The notes: generated from the sequence alone by a model not told the origin. 64,000 nt of DNA from Bradyrhizobium sp. SRL28 (GCF_018596315.1 NZ_JAHEAG010000019.1:62001-126000); one strand, 5' to 3'; counted from the first letter of the stretch, positions 24,442-33,801 are shown. Program-made: numbers and translations.

Positions 24442-26784
24442 CTAACCGGCCGCGCGCCGCGGCGTTGCATTGCCGGCCACCTCGGCCGGCGCTGGCGCCG
24501 GAACCTGCATCAGAATGGTTTGAGCGGTGGGCGCTATTTCCACGCCGCATTCCTGGAATCGCCGCTTCATGCGGCGGTTGAATTCCCGCTGCACCGGCCA
24601 GCGGCCGGCATCGCTGCAGCGAATCTGGCCGACGATCGAAGCCATCGAACCGTCCACCTTGTCGACGCCCCACAGTTCGAGATCGCCGCGCATCAGGTGC
24701 TGGAACTCAGGCTCGCGCCGCATCTCGGCGACGATGTCCTTGAGGATCTGACCGGCGCGGTCGGTGTCTTCCTTGTAGGACACGTTGACGCTGACGGCCG
24801 CATTGCCGGCGCCTCGGCTCGAATTGGTGATCGTCGTCACCGCGCTGAACGGCACGATATGCACCGAGCCGTCGCCGGAGCGCAGGCGAAGCGTGCGGAT
24901 CGAGACATTTTCCACCACGCCTGACAGGCCTGACAGCGTGACATTGTCACCGACCTGGACGGTGTTTTCGAGCAGCAGAAACAGCCCGGTGATGAGGTCC
25001 TGCACCAGTTTCTGCGAGCCGAAGCCGATGGCGATGCCGACGATGCCGGCGCCGGCGAGCAATGGCGCGACGTTGACGCCGATTTCGCTCAGCGCGGTGA
25101 GGCCAACGACGGTGACGATCACGCACAACAGCGCCGTTCGCAGCATCGGCTGAAAGGTGCGCAGCCGTGCCGCACGCGCGTAGTGGCCCTCACGCGACAA
25201 CGCACTGATCTTGCGATCCAGCAGCGCGTTGCTGATCTCCCAGATCGCCGCCGCGGCCAGCGCGGCGATGCCAACGGTCACCACCGCCGACAGCAACCGG
25301 CTGCCGATCTGGCCGCCATAGAACCAGACGATGGCGTCAACGCCCCAGACCTCCAGCAGCGCAACGAAGCCGATGAACGCAATCACGGCCGAGACGATGT
25401 TCCGCAACAGCGGCAGATAGCGGTTGGCGCGGGTCTCCAGGCCGGGGAAGCGGCGCAAGAGATCCGGGCTGATGCGAAAGCCGCGATCGATCAGGCTCAA
25501 CACCAGAATGGTCGCGAGACGCACGATCAGAACGACCGCGATGGTGCCGACGAAATACTGCAGCAGCAGCGCGTAGCCGTTGCGGATATTCAGCGCCCAC
25601 ACCGCCCACAAGGCGAGGTCGAGCGCGATCGCCAGATAATGCCAGAGGCCGGCGACGCGATTGCGCACCCTGGCCGCGAAGCCGTCGCGGCCGGCCGGCG
25701 CGCGAATGGCGTCGGCGACCTGGCGGCGGCACTGCAGGATGACGACGACGACAAAGAGATGCACGACCAGCATCACCATGCGCAGCAACGCAGCGTAGCC
25801 GGCGCGGTGCAGGCCCAGCAGCAGCGCGACATTGGCAAAGGCTATCCCAGCAACGGCGACGGTGACGATGCGACGTGCCCATATCTCGATATAGGCCGCG
25901 GTCTCCGCGCGAACGCGAAACAGGCCGAACGGGCCGGCCAGCGCCCGCACGACGCAGATCAGCGCGCGCGACAGCGCATAGGCATTGACGACCGCGAGGA
26001 TCACAAGCCGGGTGGTTGAGAGATCGCCGATCCCGGTGCCCAGCAACATCGTGGCGACTCCGATGAAGACAAGAACCGGGAGCAATTCAAGCGCGAGACG
26101 TCCCAGCACGAAAGGCAGCCGAACCAGCGACTGCCAGGTGCGCGCCAGGCTGAGGCGCCGCCGCTGCAGCGCGGGCGCCGCAGCAACGTCTGCCGCAGAC
26201 GATGGCGGATCGGATATCGGCAGCGTCTGCACCGGGGCGCGCGCGGTTTGTGGAAGCCGCGCTTCCAGGAGCGCCACCGGCCGCTTGATGAGGCGGAAAA
26301 CCAGCCACTCGGCTGCGAAGGCGCAGATGAACACCAGCGCCAGCTTCCAGGCTATATCGAGCAGTTGATGATAGGCGGATGGATCGTTGGCGGTCCGCAC
26401 GAACCAGTAATAGAACGCCCGGAAATGCGTCAGCGTCCGCACGACGTCGGCGACCTCGCGCGAAATCTCGCCGACCTGCTCGGACACTGAAAGCAGGAGC
26501 TGCGCGCCAAGACTGTCCGAAGTGAGCGGGATCGCGGATTTCGATTCAGGCGCGGCGCCTTGCGGCGGCTGTGAGGCATTGGCAATTGCGCGCAGCGTCT
26601 CGATCACCTGCGCGCGCTTCTTGTCGTCGGAAAGCGTCTCGAGCGCCCGCTTCGCCTGATCGGGTGAAAGCACGTCAGCTTTATCGGCGGCAGGGGCGGC
26701 CGGCGCAGCGTTGGGCTGAGCGAAAGCCGGAACAATAAACAAGGCGCAGGCGAAGAGAATCGAAGGCAGGAGTTTGAGCGACAC
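24442..26784 (-). CDS. Mechanosensitive ion channel, MscS family, large
   Basis: 780 residues with a Sec signal peptide (cleavage near AFAQP) and a periplasmic/helical N-terminal region to about residue 130. About eleven membrane helices follow. The C-terminal MscS core starts with the pore helix region (LLAGAGIVGIAIGFGSQKLVQDLITGLFLL), then the beta domain (VQVGDNVTLSGLSGVVENVSIRTLRLR) and the C-terminal alpha/beta part. Large members (YbiO/YjeP type) open on hypo-osmotic shock. It ends 22 bases from the MocR gene, in convergent orientation. Confidence 0.9.
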   Translation of the reverse strand: MSLKLLPSILFACALFIVPAFAQPNAAPAAPAADKADVLSPDQAKRALETLSDDKKRAQVIETLRAIANASQPPQGAAPESKSAIPLTSDSLGAQLLLSVSEQVGEISREVADVVRTLTHFRAFYYWFVRTANDPSAYHQLLDIAWKLALVFICAFAAEWLVFRLIKRPVALLEARLPQTARAPVQTLPISDPPSSAADVAAAPALQRRRLSLARTWQSLVRLPFVLGRLALELLPVLVFIGVATMLLGTGIGDLSTTRLVILAVVNAYALSRALICVVRALAGPFGLFRVRAETAAYIEIWARRIVTVAVAGIAFANVALLLGLHRAGYAALLRMVMLVVHLFVVVVILQCRRQVADAIRAPAGRDGFAARVRNRVAGLWHYLAIALDLALWAVWALNIRNGYALLLQYFVGTIAVVLIVRLATILVLSLIDRGFRISPDLLRRFPGLETRANRYLPLLRNIVSAVIAFIGFVALLEVWGVDAIVWFYGGQIGSRLLSAVVTVGIAALAAAAIWEISNALLDRKISALSREGHYARAARLRTFQPMLRTALLCVIVTVVGLTALSEIGVNVAPLLAGAGIVGIAIGFGSQKLVQDLITGLFLLLENTVQVGDNVTLSGLSGVVENVSIRTLRLRSGDGSVHIVPFSAVTTITNSSRGAGNAAVSVNVSYKEDTDRAGQILKDIVAEMRREPEFQHLMRGDLELWGVDKVDGSMASIVGQIRCSDAGRWPVQREFNRRMKRRFQECGVEIAPTAQTILMQVPAPAPAEVAGNATPRRAAG

Positions 26785-27017
26785 GAAGACCTCTTTGGAA
26801 AAAATGCGCCCGACGGCGAAACCGGGATCGGCCTCGCCCTCGTGCGCGCGTCATGTCGGATTGCCTGTTTTCGCCGTCATCCTGTGTCGGAAGTTTGCCG
26901 CGGCGACGGTTTTCTCTTGGCATTTCGCCGTGCATTACAGCATCACAGAAATGCCGCAGCGCTCGATCGCCGGGAACTTTGCAATCGCTGAAAAATGCGG
27001 TGGACGAGTGCAGCGCT
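26785..27017. other. Intergenic region upstream of the mscS-type gene
   Basis: 233 bases between the leftward channel gene and the end of the leftward nitronate monooxygenase. It should contain the channel promoter; I see no ORF with a ribosome site, no hairpin terminator and no clear repeat. Confidence 0.4.
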
Positions 27018-28007
27018 CTAATCAAGTCTGACGCGCGCGGCGGCCTCGCGAAACTCCGCAAGCGTGCGCGCCACCAGTTCATCGACCGAAAGCAGCTCCG
27101 TCACGCCCGAGACGGAATGCCCCGCGCTCCAGATATCCTTCCAGCGTTTTGGGTGGCTCTCGCGGGCACCGATGTCGATGTCCTTGCCGATGTCGATTGC
27201 GCCGCGCGGCGGCAAATCATCCGGATCGAGGCCGGCGGCCTCGATCGATGGCCGCAGCATGTTGGTTTGCAGGCCCGTAAACGCCGACGTCAGCAGGACA
27301 TCGTCGGCGGTGCTCGCAACCAGCAACTCCTTGTATCTGACATCCGCCATGCTCTCGCGCGTGGCGATGAATTTTGTGCCCATGTAGGCGAGGTCGCAGC
27401 CGAGCGCCTGCGCGGCGCGAAGTGCGTGGCCGTCGGTGATGCCGCCCGCCAGCACGAGCGGCCCATCGAAGAACGCGCGCACCGCGCGCACGAACACGAA
27501 GGGGTTGAGCCAGCCGGTCTGGCCGCCCGCACCGGCCGTCAGCAGCACAAGCCCATCGGCGCCCGCGGCAACGGCACGCTCGGCATGGCGGATCGAGGCG
27601 ACGTCGGCAAACACCAGCGCGCCGGCATCATGCAGCGGCCCGATCACCGGCGCCGGTGATCCGACCGAGGTGATCGCCATTTCGGGCCGGTACCGCAACA
27701 GCACCTGCAGATCCTGCTCCAGCCGCGCATTGGAGCGATGCACGATCAGGTTTGCGCAGATGGGGGCTGCGGGTTTTCCGCTTGCATCCGAATGCGCCTT
27801 CAACCTGATGTCGATATCCGTCAGCCATCCGTCCAGTTGTTCGGAACTCCGGCAGTTCACCGTGGGAAACGAACCGATCACGCCGTTGCGGCAGGCGGCT
27901 ACCACAAGCTCGACACCGGAGACGAGAAACATCGGTGCCGCGATCAACGGCAGGCTGAGGCGGTCGCGAAAGCGAGAGAGAGAGAGAGAATCGGTTGGTT
28001 GCGTCAT
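27018..28007 (-). CDS. Nitronate monooxygenase (2-nitropropane dioxygenase family)
   Basis: 329 residues, an FMN-binding TIM barrel. Visible are the N-terminal LSLPLIAAPMFLVSGVELVVAAC, the glycine-rich substrate/FMN loop GADGLVLLTAGAGGQTG, and the phosphate region GGITDGHALRAAQALGCDLAYMGTKFIATRES. Such enzymes oxidise nitronates to carbonyls and nitrite. A (TC)8 dinucleotide run occupies codons 7-11 after the start. A second member lies at 41945; the two are clearly paralogous. No ribosome site is evident. It is divergent from the acyl-CoA ligase at 28096. Confidence 0.85.
   Translation of the reverse strand: MTQPTDSLSLSRFRDRLSLPLIAAPMFLVSGVELVVAACRNGVIGSFPTVNCRSSEQLDGWLTDIDIRLKAHSDASGKPAAPICANLIVHRSNARLEQDLQVLLRYRPEMAITSVGSPAPVIGPLHDAGALVFADVASIRHAERAVAAGADGLVLLTAGAGGQTGWLNPFVFVRAVRAFFDGPLVLAGGITDGHALRAAQALGCDLAYMGTKFIATRESMADVRYKELLVASTADDVLLTSAFTGLQTNMLRPSIEAAGLDPDDLPPRGAIDIGKDIDIGARESHPKRWKDIWSAGHSVSGVTELLSVDELVARTLAEFREAAARVRLD
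27974..27989. repeat. (GA)8 simple repeat inside the nitronate monooxygenase start region
   Basis: Eight consecutive GA dinucleotides (TC on the coding strand), 18 to 33 bases after the ATG, encoding SLSLS. Slippage would shift the frame of nearly the whole protein. Confidence 0.7.
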
Positions 28008-28095
28008 GCTGACTTGAGCCGCATCCTCTTTGTGCTAGCGTTACCAGAAGATTGGCACGAGCGAAGGCCAATTACAAAACAGACGGGAGAATAAG

Positions 28096-29658
28096 ATGAG
28101 CAATCCGCTCTACGCGTTTCCGGCGGCATGCGAACAGACCTTGCGGGCGCTGGCGCGGTATCCCGAGCGGACGGCGTTCAGTTGGCCGGGCGGATCGATC
28201 ACCTATCGCGGCGCGACCGACATGATCGGCCGCATGCAGAGCGTCTTCATGCAACTAGGCTTTGCGCCCGGCACCCGTGTCGCGTTTCTCACCGCCAACC
28301 GCGCCGACACCTGGTGCGCCGGCTGCGCCGCGCAATTGTCGCGGTTCGCCATCACCTGGCTGCATCCGCTGGGTTCGCTGGACGACCAGCTGTTTCAGCT
28401 GGAAGATTCCGAAGCGCAGATGCTGGTCGTCGACGGCGTCACGTTCCGCGAACGCGGCGGCGAGCTCGCCGCCAGGGCATCAACGCTGAAAGCCATCTTC
28501 ACACTCGGCCCGGCCGACTACGGCGCCGATCTGCTGCAGGCGATCGAGACGGCAGGCAGCGCCACCGCACGCAACTTTGCCGGGCCTGACGATGTCGCCA
28601 CGCTCAACTACACCGGCGGCACGACAGGCAAATCCAAGGGCGCGCTACGCCATCACCGTGAGTATGGCAGTTGGTCCAACGCGATCCTGGCCGATTTCGA
28701 AATTCCGGATACCCCGAGCTTTCTGGCGGTGGCGCCTATCAGCCACGTCGCCGGGACGAAAGTGTTGCCGACGCTGATGCGCGGCGGCACAGTGCACATG
28801 CTGAAGGGTTTTGATCCCGAGGCGGTGTTCAAAACCATCGAGCGCGAGCGCATCAATTTTACGCTGTTGGTGCCGACGATGATCTACGTCCTGCTCGATC
28901 ATCCTTCCCTCGACAAAACCGACCTCTCCTCGCTCGAACTGTTGCTGTATGGCGCTTCTGCGATGTCGCCGAGCCGGCTCGTCGAAGGCATCGAGCGGAT
29001 CGGGCCGGTATTCTCGCAGCTTTACGGCCAGACCGAATGCTATCCGGTGTCGGTGCTGCGCAAGGCCGACCACGATCCCAAAACGCCGGAGTTGTTTTTA
29101 TCTTGCGGATTTCCGATCGCCGCGTGTCAGGTCAAGATTCTCGACAATGACGACCAGGAGGTCGCCACCGGCGAGCCCGGCGAGATCTGCGTGCGCGGCA
29201 CCCATGTGATGGCCGAATACTGGAAGCGGCCAGACGCCACGGCGGAGACGCTGAAGAACGGCTGGCTGCACACCGGCGATATCGCGCGCACCGACGAGCG
29301 CGGCTACATGTTTATTCTCGACCGCAAGAAGGACATGATCGTCTCCGGCGGCTTCAACATCTTTCCGCGCGAAGTCGAAGATGTGTTGTCGCAGCATGCC
29401 GACGTCGCGATGGTCGCCGTGGTCGGCGTGCCCGACGACAAATGGGGCGAGGCCGTCACCGCCGTGGTCGTGGCGCGCGAAGGTACAAAGCCGAATGCGG
29501 ACGAGTTGATCAACCTGGTGAAGGCCAAGAAAGGCTCGGCGCACGCGCCCAAGCACATCAAGTTCGTCACCGAGTTGCCGATGACTGGCGTCGGCAAGGT
29601 CGACAAGAAGGTGCTGAAGGCCGGCTTCTGGACAGGCCGCGACCGGATGGTCGGGTAA
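28096..29658 (+). CDS. AMP-dependent fatty-acid/aryl-CoA ligase family
   Basis: 520 residues, GGGAGA about 6 bases before the ATG. An ANL-superfamily adenylate-forming enzyme: the P-loop-like YTGGTTGKSKGALRHHR, the A5 motif YGQTECYP, the GDIARTDERGYMFILDRKKDMIVSGGFNIFPREVE hinge-and-C-domain block, and the catalytic lysine in TGVGKVDKK. Converts an acid to its acyl-AMP and then acyl-CoA. The substrate cannot be read from sequence. A palindrome ATTGGC-N10-GCCAAT lies at 28051-28072 in its promoter region. Confidence 0.88.
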   Translation: MSNPLYAFPAACEQTLRALARYPERTAFSWPGGSITYRGATDMIGRMQSVFMQLGFAPGTRVAFLTANRADTWCAGCAAQLSRFAITWLHPLGSLDDQLFQLEDSEAQMLVVDGVTFRERGGELAARASTLKAIFTLGPADYGADLLQAIETAGSATARNFAGPDDVATLNYTGGTTGKSKGALRHHREYGSWSNAILADFEIPDTPSFLAVAPISHVAGTKVLPTLMRGGTVHMLKGFDPEAVFKTIERERINFTLLVPTMIYVLLDHPSLDKTDLSSLELLLYGASAMSPSRLVEGIERIGPVFSQLYGQTECYPVSVLRKADHDPKTPELFLSCGFPIAACQVKILDNDDQEVATGEPGEICVRGTHVMAEYWKRPDATAETLKNGWLHTGDIARTDERGYMFILDRKKDMIVSGGFNIFPREVEDVLSQHADVAMVAVVGVPDDKWGEAVTAVVVAREGTKPNADELINLVKAKKGSAHAPKHIKFVTELPMTGVGKVDKKVLKAGFWTGRDRMVG

Positions 29659-29668
29659 CGCCGACGCC

Positions 29669-31723
29669 TCACGCCAGCAATTGATCGAGCTGATCGCGCA
29701 GCTGGTCCTGATGATAGGGCTTTGCGAGACGCGGAAGGTCGAGCTGCGCCCCTTCCGGCAATTCGGCATAGCCGGTCGCCAGCAGGACCGGCAGCGACGG
29801 GCGCACCTCGCGCGACACCGCAGCCAGTTCCAATCCAGTCATCCCGGGCATCATGTGGTCCGTCACCATCAGGTCGAGCGGCTGTTCACTCTTGAGGATG
29901 TCCAGCGCATGCTGGCCGGAATTGGCGCCGATCACCTGGTGGCCGAGATCTTCCAGCATTTCCACGGTCGACATCGCGATCAGCGGATCGTCGTCGACAA
30001 ACAGGATGACGGCTTTGCGCTTGATCTTTTCCACGACAGGCGCCGGACTTTCCGCTTCCGGCGCGACGGTCGCAACCGGTAGCACTAGCGTCGCACAGGT
30101 TCCTTTCCCGACGGTGCTCGTCAGTTGCAGCGTGCCGCCCAGTTGGACCGCAAGCCCATGCACCATCGACAATCCCAGTCCGGTACCCTTCCCGACCTGC
30201 TTTGTCGAAAAGAACGGTTCGATCGCCCGCTTCAGTATTTCCGGTGACATTCCGCTCCCGGTATCCGCCACCGACAGCCTGAGGTATTTGCCCGGAGCCA
30301 GCAACTGATCGCGCGTCGCCTGATATTCCCCCACGGCGATGTCGATCCTGCCACCGTCGGGCATCGCGTCGCGCGCGTTGATGGCGAGGTTGAGGATCGC
30401 AAGCTCGAGTTGGTTGGCGTCGATCCGGGCCGGCGGCAAGCCCTGGGGAATATCGAGCCGCAACTCCACACGAGGCCCGAGCGAGCGTGCGAGCAGATCG
30501 ACCATGCCTTCGATCAGCGCGCGCAGATCGACCGACACCGCACGCAAGTCCTGCTGGCGCGCGAATGCCAGTAAACGCTGGGTCAGCGAGGCGCCGCGCT
30601 CCGCGCCCTGGATGGCGCCTTCGACCAGCCGTTGCAGGCGCGGATCGTCCGGCAGGCGCTTGCGCAGCAGATCGAGATTACCCATCACGGCCATCAGCAG
30701 ATTGTTGAAGTCGTGCGCGACACCGCCGGTAAGCTGACCGATGGTTTCCATTTTCTGAGCTTGGCGCAATTGTTCCTGCGCGCTCTCGCGGGCGGCCACC
30801 GCCTTCATCAGATCGGCCGAGCGTTGCTCGACACGCTGTTCGAGCGTCGCGGTCAATTCGGCCAACGCGGTGCGTTCGGCCGCCAGTTGGGCGAGCAAAT
30901 TCTCTCGCTCGATTTCAGCCGTCTTGCGCGCGGTGATGTCGGAACAAACGCCGATGAGCGACTTGATGCTGCCGTCGGGGCGATACACCGGCCGGCCGCG
31001 CACATCGACCCAGTGCAACGAGCCGTCGGGCCAGATATTGCGGAACTCGATGTTATAGTCATATCCTTCCCCGATTGTACGCGTGACGCTTTCATCGCGG
31101 CGCGCGCGATCATCGGGATGAACCGCGTTCTCGAGATCCTGGTACGTGAACGGACTTTCCGCATCACGCCCAAACGCTGTCTTACAGGTTGTCGAGGCTT
31201 CAAAGAGCAGGTCGGGCAGATGCAGCTCCCACGCGCCAAGTTGCCCAGCCTTGAGTGCGGTCTGCAGCAGATTCCCGCTTTCGGTAAGATCGCGAAGGAT
31301 TGCGCGCGCCTCGTATTGCCGCCGCCTGCCGCGAATTGCGGAGCCGACGATGCTCACCAGCGTGGTCGGATGAAACGGTCGCTCCAGGAATGTGACGTTG
31401 CCGAGCGCCTGCCCGAGCCGCGCAGCATCGGGATTGCGCTCGGGACCGCCGCCCTGATGCGTCAGCAGCACGATCGGAAAATCCGACCATGGCGGTTGAT
31501 CATTGAGCCAGTTCACCAGGCCACGCAGATCCACGGTCTTGATCGCCTCGTCGGCGATCACGGCGAGGCCCGCGCCGCCCTCGATCTCGCTCAGCAATGC
31601 TGCGAGATCGCCGCAGGCTTGCGCATGGTAGCCTGCCTCACGGATCAAGGCGGCGGCGACCGATGCGTCGCGGCCCTGCGGCGCGAGAATGACGGCCCGC
31701 TCGGATGACGGACCGGCGATCAC
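29669..31723 (-). CDS. Hybrid sensor histidine kinase, REC-like/PAS/HisKA/HATPase/REC, coupled to KaiC
   Basis: 684 residues from a GTG that overlaps the TGA of the KaiC-like gene (GTGA). Domains in order: an N-terminal receiver-like domain (about 10-125); a PAS domain with its PAC part (about 150-265, DGSLHWVDVRGRPVYRPDG); a coiled coil; HisKA with the histidine in GGVAHDFNNLL (about residue 340); an HATPase domain; a C-terminal receiver (about 565-680) with acidic VDDD and the phospho-acceptor aspartate in VTDHMMPGMTG. The protein is cytoplasmic (no membrane segments). The two-gene operon suggests it relays input from the KaiC-like ATPase. The first receiver seems degenerate, since only ADE is seen at the acceptor position. 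Confidence 0.88.
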   Translation of the reverse strand: MIAGPSSERAVILAPQGRDASVAAALIREAGYHAQACGDLAALLSEIEGGAGLAVIADEAIKTVDLRGLVNWLNDQPPWSDFPIVLLTHQGGGPERNPDAARLGQALGNVTFLERPFHPTTLVSIVGSAIRGRRRQYEARAILRDLTESGNLLQTALKAGQLGAWELHLPDLLFEASTTCKTAFGRDAESPFTYQDLENAVHPDDRARRDESVTRTIGEGYDYNIEFRNIWPDGSLHWVDVRGRPVYRPDGSIKSLIGVCSDITARKTAEIERENLLAQLAAERTALAELTATLEQRVEQRSADLMKAVAARESAQEQLRQAQKMETIGQLTGGVAHDFNNLLMAVMGNLDLLRKRLPDDPRLQRLVEGAIQGAERGASLTQRLLAFARQQDLRAVSVDLRALIEGMVDLLARSLGPRVELRLDIPQGLPPARIDANQLELAILNLAINARDAMPDGGRIDIAVGEYQATRDQLLAPGKYLRLSVADTGSGMSPEILKRAIEPFFSTKQVGKGTGLGLSMVHGLAVQLGGTLQLTSTVGKGTCATLVLPVATVAPEAESPAPVVEKIKRKAVILFVDDDPLIAMSTVEMLEDLGHQVIGANSGQHALDILKSEQPLDLMVTDHMMPGMTGLELAAVSREVRPSLPVLLATGYAELPEGAQLDLPRLAKPYHQDQLRDQLDQLLA

Positions 31724-33213
31724 GCGAGCGAATCCTTCAGCAGGGGCTTACCCTCGCCGACATAGACCGGAACTCCTTGCAGCACCCCCTGGAATCCAAC
31801 AAGCGGCCCGCCGACGGTAAGGCCGCGGTTGTCGATGCGATATTCGCGGATTGTTGCTTCGTGCGCGCTTGTACGTTTCTTGATGATCGACATCGCCCGG
31901 CGCACGGTACCGACCGCCTCGAAATAGCGCAGCAGGATCACGGTATCCGCAAGATACGTCACGTCGACCGGCGCTTTCATGTCGCCGATCAATCCGTGCT
32001 GCGCGACCGTCATGAAAGTCGCCGCCCCCTGGCGATTGAGATATTGCAGCAGTTCATGCATGTGAAGGATCAACGAATTCTCTTCAGGCATCGCTGCCTG
32101 ATAGCCATTGAGGCTGTCGATCAGCACGGTCTTGACGCTGTTCTCGTCAACCCGCTTGCGGACGCGATGGGCGAATTCGCCGGGCGACAGCTCGGCGGCA
32201 TCGACCTGCTCGATAAAGAGATTGCCGCTGCGCTGTATGGCTTCGAGGTCGATGCCAAGACCTTTCATGCGATCATACAGGAGGCCCAACTCTTCATCGA
32301 AAACGAAGAAGGCTGCCTTCTCGCCCCGCGCGGTCGCAGCAACGAGAAAAATGATGGCGAGGAGAGATTTGCCGGTACCCGCCGGCCCCAGGATCAGCGT
32401 GCTCGATCCGGTCTCGACGCCGTTGCCCAGAAGCTGGTCCAGCTCGGCAATGCCGCTCGATAGCGTGTGTCTGGCGTAACCCGTCCGATGCTCCGAGGCC
32501 ACCAGCCGCGGAAACACGTTCAGCCCGCCGGTGGTGATGGTGACGTCATGGTAACCGCCGCGAAATTTGACGCCACGATATTTGACGACACGCGCGCGAC
32601 GCCGCTCCGCGCCATACGACGGCGCCAGCTCCTCCAGCCGCAGCACGCCATGCGCCACGCTGTGGATGGTTTTGTCGGCGAGGTCAGAGGACATGTCGTC
32701 GAGCAGCAGCACAGTGGCGCCGAAATTTGTGAAATAGTGCTTGATCGCCAGAATCTGCCGCCGGTACCGCAGCGAGCTCTGCGCCAGCAGCCTGATCTCG
32801 GAAAGGCTGTCCAGCACTACCCGGCTCGGCTTCGCGCGATCAATGGCCGCGAAAATCTGCTTGGTGGTCTCGCCCAGTTCGAGGTCGGAGGAATAAAGCA
32901 GGCTCTGCTGTTGCTCGGAATCGAGCAAGCTCTCCGGCGGCAACAACTCGAACACTTCGATCCCCTCGTCGAGCTTCCAGCCGTGGGAGGCGGCGCCTTG
33001 CCGCAATTCGCGCTCGGTTTCGGACAGCGTGATGTAGAGGCATTTCTCGCCAGCCCGCGCTCCCTCCATCAGGAACTGGAGAGCGATCGTGGTCTTTCCA
33101 GTCCCGGGCGCCCCCTCGATCAGGAACATGTGCTCCCGCGTGAACCCGCCGGCCAGTATGTCGTCCAGGCCCCAAATTCCACTCTTCGCTTTGTCCGCAA
33201 TCAACTCGACCAA
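31720..33213 (-). CDS. kaiC: KaiC-like two-domain RecA-type ATPase
   Basis: 497 residues. Start: GGGAGG ends 5 bases before the TTG at 33213, so I take this instead of the TTG six codons earlier. Two KaiC/RadA-type domains are visible, each with Walker A (EGAPGTGKTT about residue 33; GPAGTGKSL about 276) and Walker B-like strands (SRVVLDSLSEI; TVLIDSLNGY). The second domain carries FVFDEE, the counterpart of the catalytic glutamates. The position of the cyanobacterial phospho-sites (Ser431/Thr432, manual alignment on DTIILL) is Thr-Tyr here (VTYLADTVILL), so the usual pair is not conserved. No KaiA or KaiB lies nearby. Coupled to the hybrid kinase. Confidence 0.88.
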   Translation of the reverse strand: MVELIADKAKSGIWGLDDILAGGFTREHMFLIEGAPGTGKTTIALQFLMEGARAGEKCLYITLSETERELRQGAASHGWKLDEGIEVFELLPPESLLDSEQQQSLLYSSDLELGETTKQIFAAIDRAKPSRVVLDSLSEIRLLAQSSLRYRRQILAIKHYFTNFGATVLLLDDMSSDLADKTIHSVAHGVLRLEELAPSYGAERRRARVVKYRGVKFRGGYHDVTITTGGLNVFPRLVASEHRTGYARHTLSSGIAELDQLLGNGVETGSSTLILGPAGTGKSLLAIIFLVAATARGEKAAFFVFDEELGLLYDRMKGLGIDLEAIQRSGNLFIEQVDAAELSPGEFAHRVRKRVDENSVKTVLIDSLNGYQAAMPEENSLILHMHELLQYLNRQGAATFMTVAQHGLIGDMKAPVDVTYLADTVILLRYFEAVGTVRRAMSIIKKRTSAHEATIREYRIDNRGLTVGGPLVGFQGVLQGVPVYVGEGKPLLKDSLA

Positions 33214-33348
33214 AACTACCTCCCAAACCAACGGTAAATCCCCACGCTTCAGGCGGTTCCCTTTTGCTGGAACAATTTTCTGGAGCGACGAACTACCGCG
33301 CGTCAGCAGGCTGGGAACGGATGGTGAATAGAAGGTCGTGCGGCCCGT

Positions 33349-33801
33349 TCAATCGGCCGCGTCAGTCCAGCGGGCACGCCATCCAGGCAGCAGGCTTCCC
33401 CAACCGTTCGGCTGGGTTTCGAAACACTCCGCACCGGGCGCTGGTTGTACCCACGCTGCGCGCTGCGCGTAAGAAATGCGCGACCGGTACCAGCCACGAC
33501 GTATCATCGAGCGCGCCGGCACGAAGGCTGATGGTTTCAGGCCGTCCGCCGCGTTCGCCATAGAGGCGTGTGCCGCAGTTGCCGCAGAACCGCGAGATCA
33601 CTGCCGTGCCGTTTGGCGAGGTGTGATTCCAGCCATTCGGCTCGCCCTTTAGAATTCGAAAATCCGCAAACCTCACCGGCATGTTCAGCGCGAAGGCACT
33701 GCCGGTCTGGCGCTGACAATCGGTGCAGTTGCAGGTGTACAGCAGCAACGGAAACGACGCGATCTCGTACGGATCGCGCCGCACTCGCAGCCACCGGTCA
33801 T
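33349..33801 (-). pseudogene. GFA/CENP-V-type gene broken by two frameshifts
   Basis: Three segments in two frames together make a full glutathione-dependent formaldehyde-activating (GFA) family protein. The N-terminal frame from the ATG at 33801 reads MTGGCECGAIR, the zinc ligand start. Near 33770 the frame must shift (a base missing between CG and TAC) to continue YEIASFPLLLYTCNCTDCQ..., then FCGNCGTRLYGERG and GALDD up to PVAHF. Near 33465 it returns to the first frame to read AAWVQPAPGAECFETQP. The whole span is 453 bases, 151 codons, as expected for the family. Either a pseudogene or two sequence errors. Confidence 0.7.

Noticed and set aside
31720..33213. A complete circadian kaiABC system
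   Set aside because: No kaiA or kaiB frame is present around the KaiC-like gene, and its phospho-site pair differs, so I do not call it a clock.
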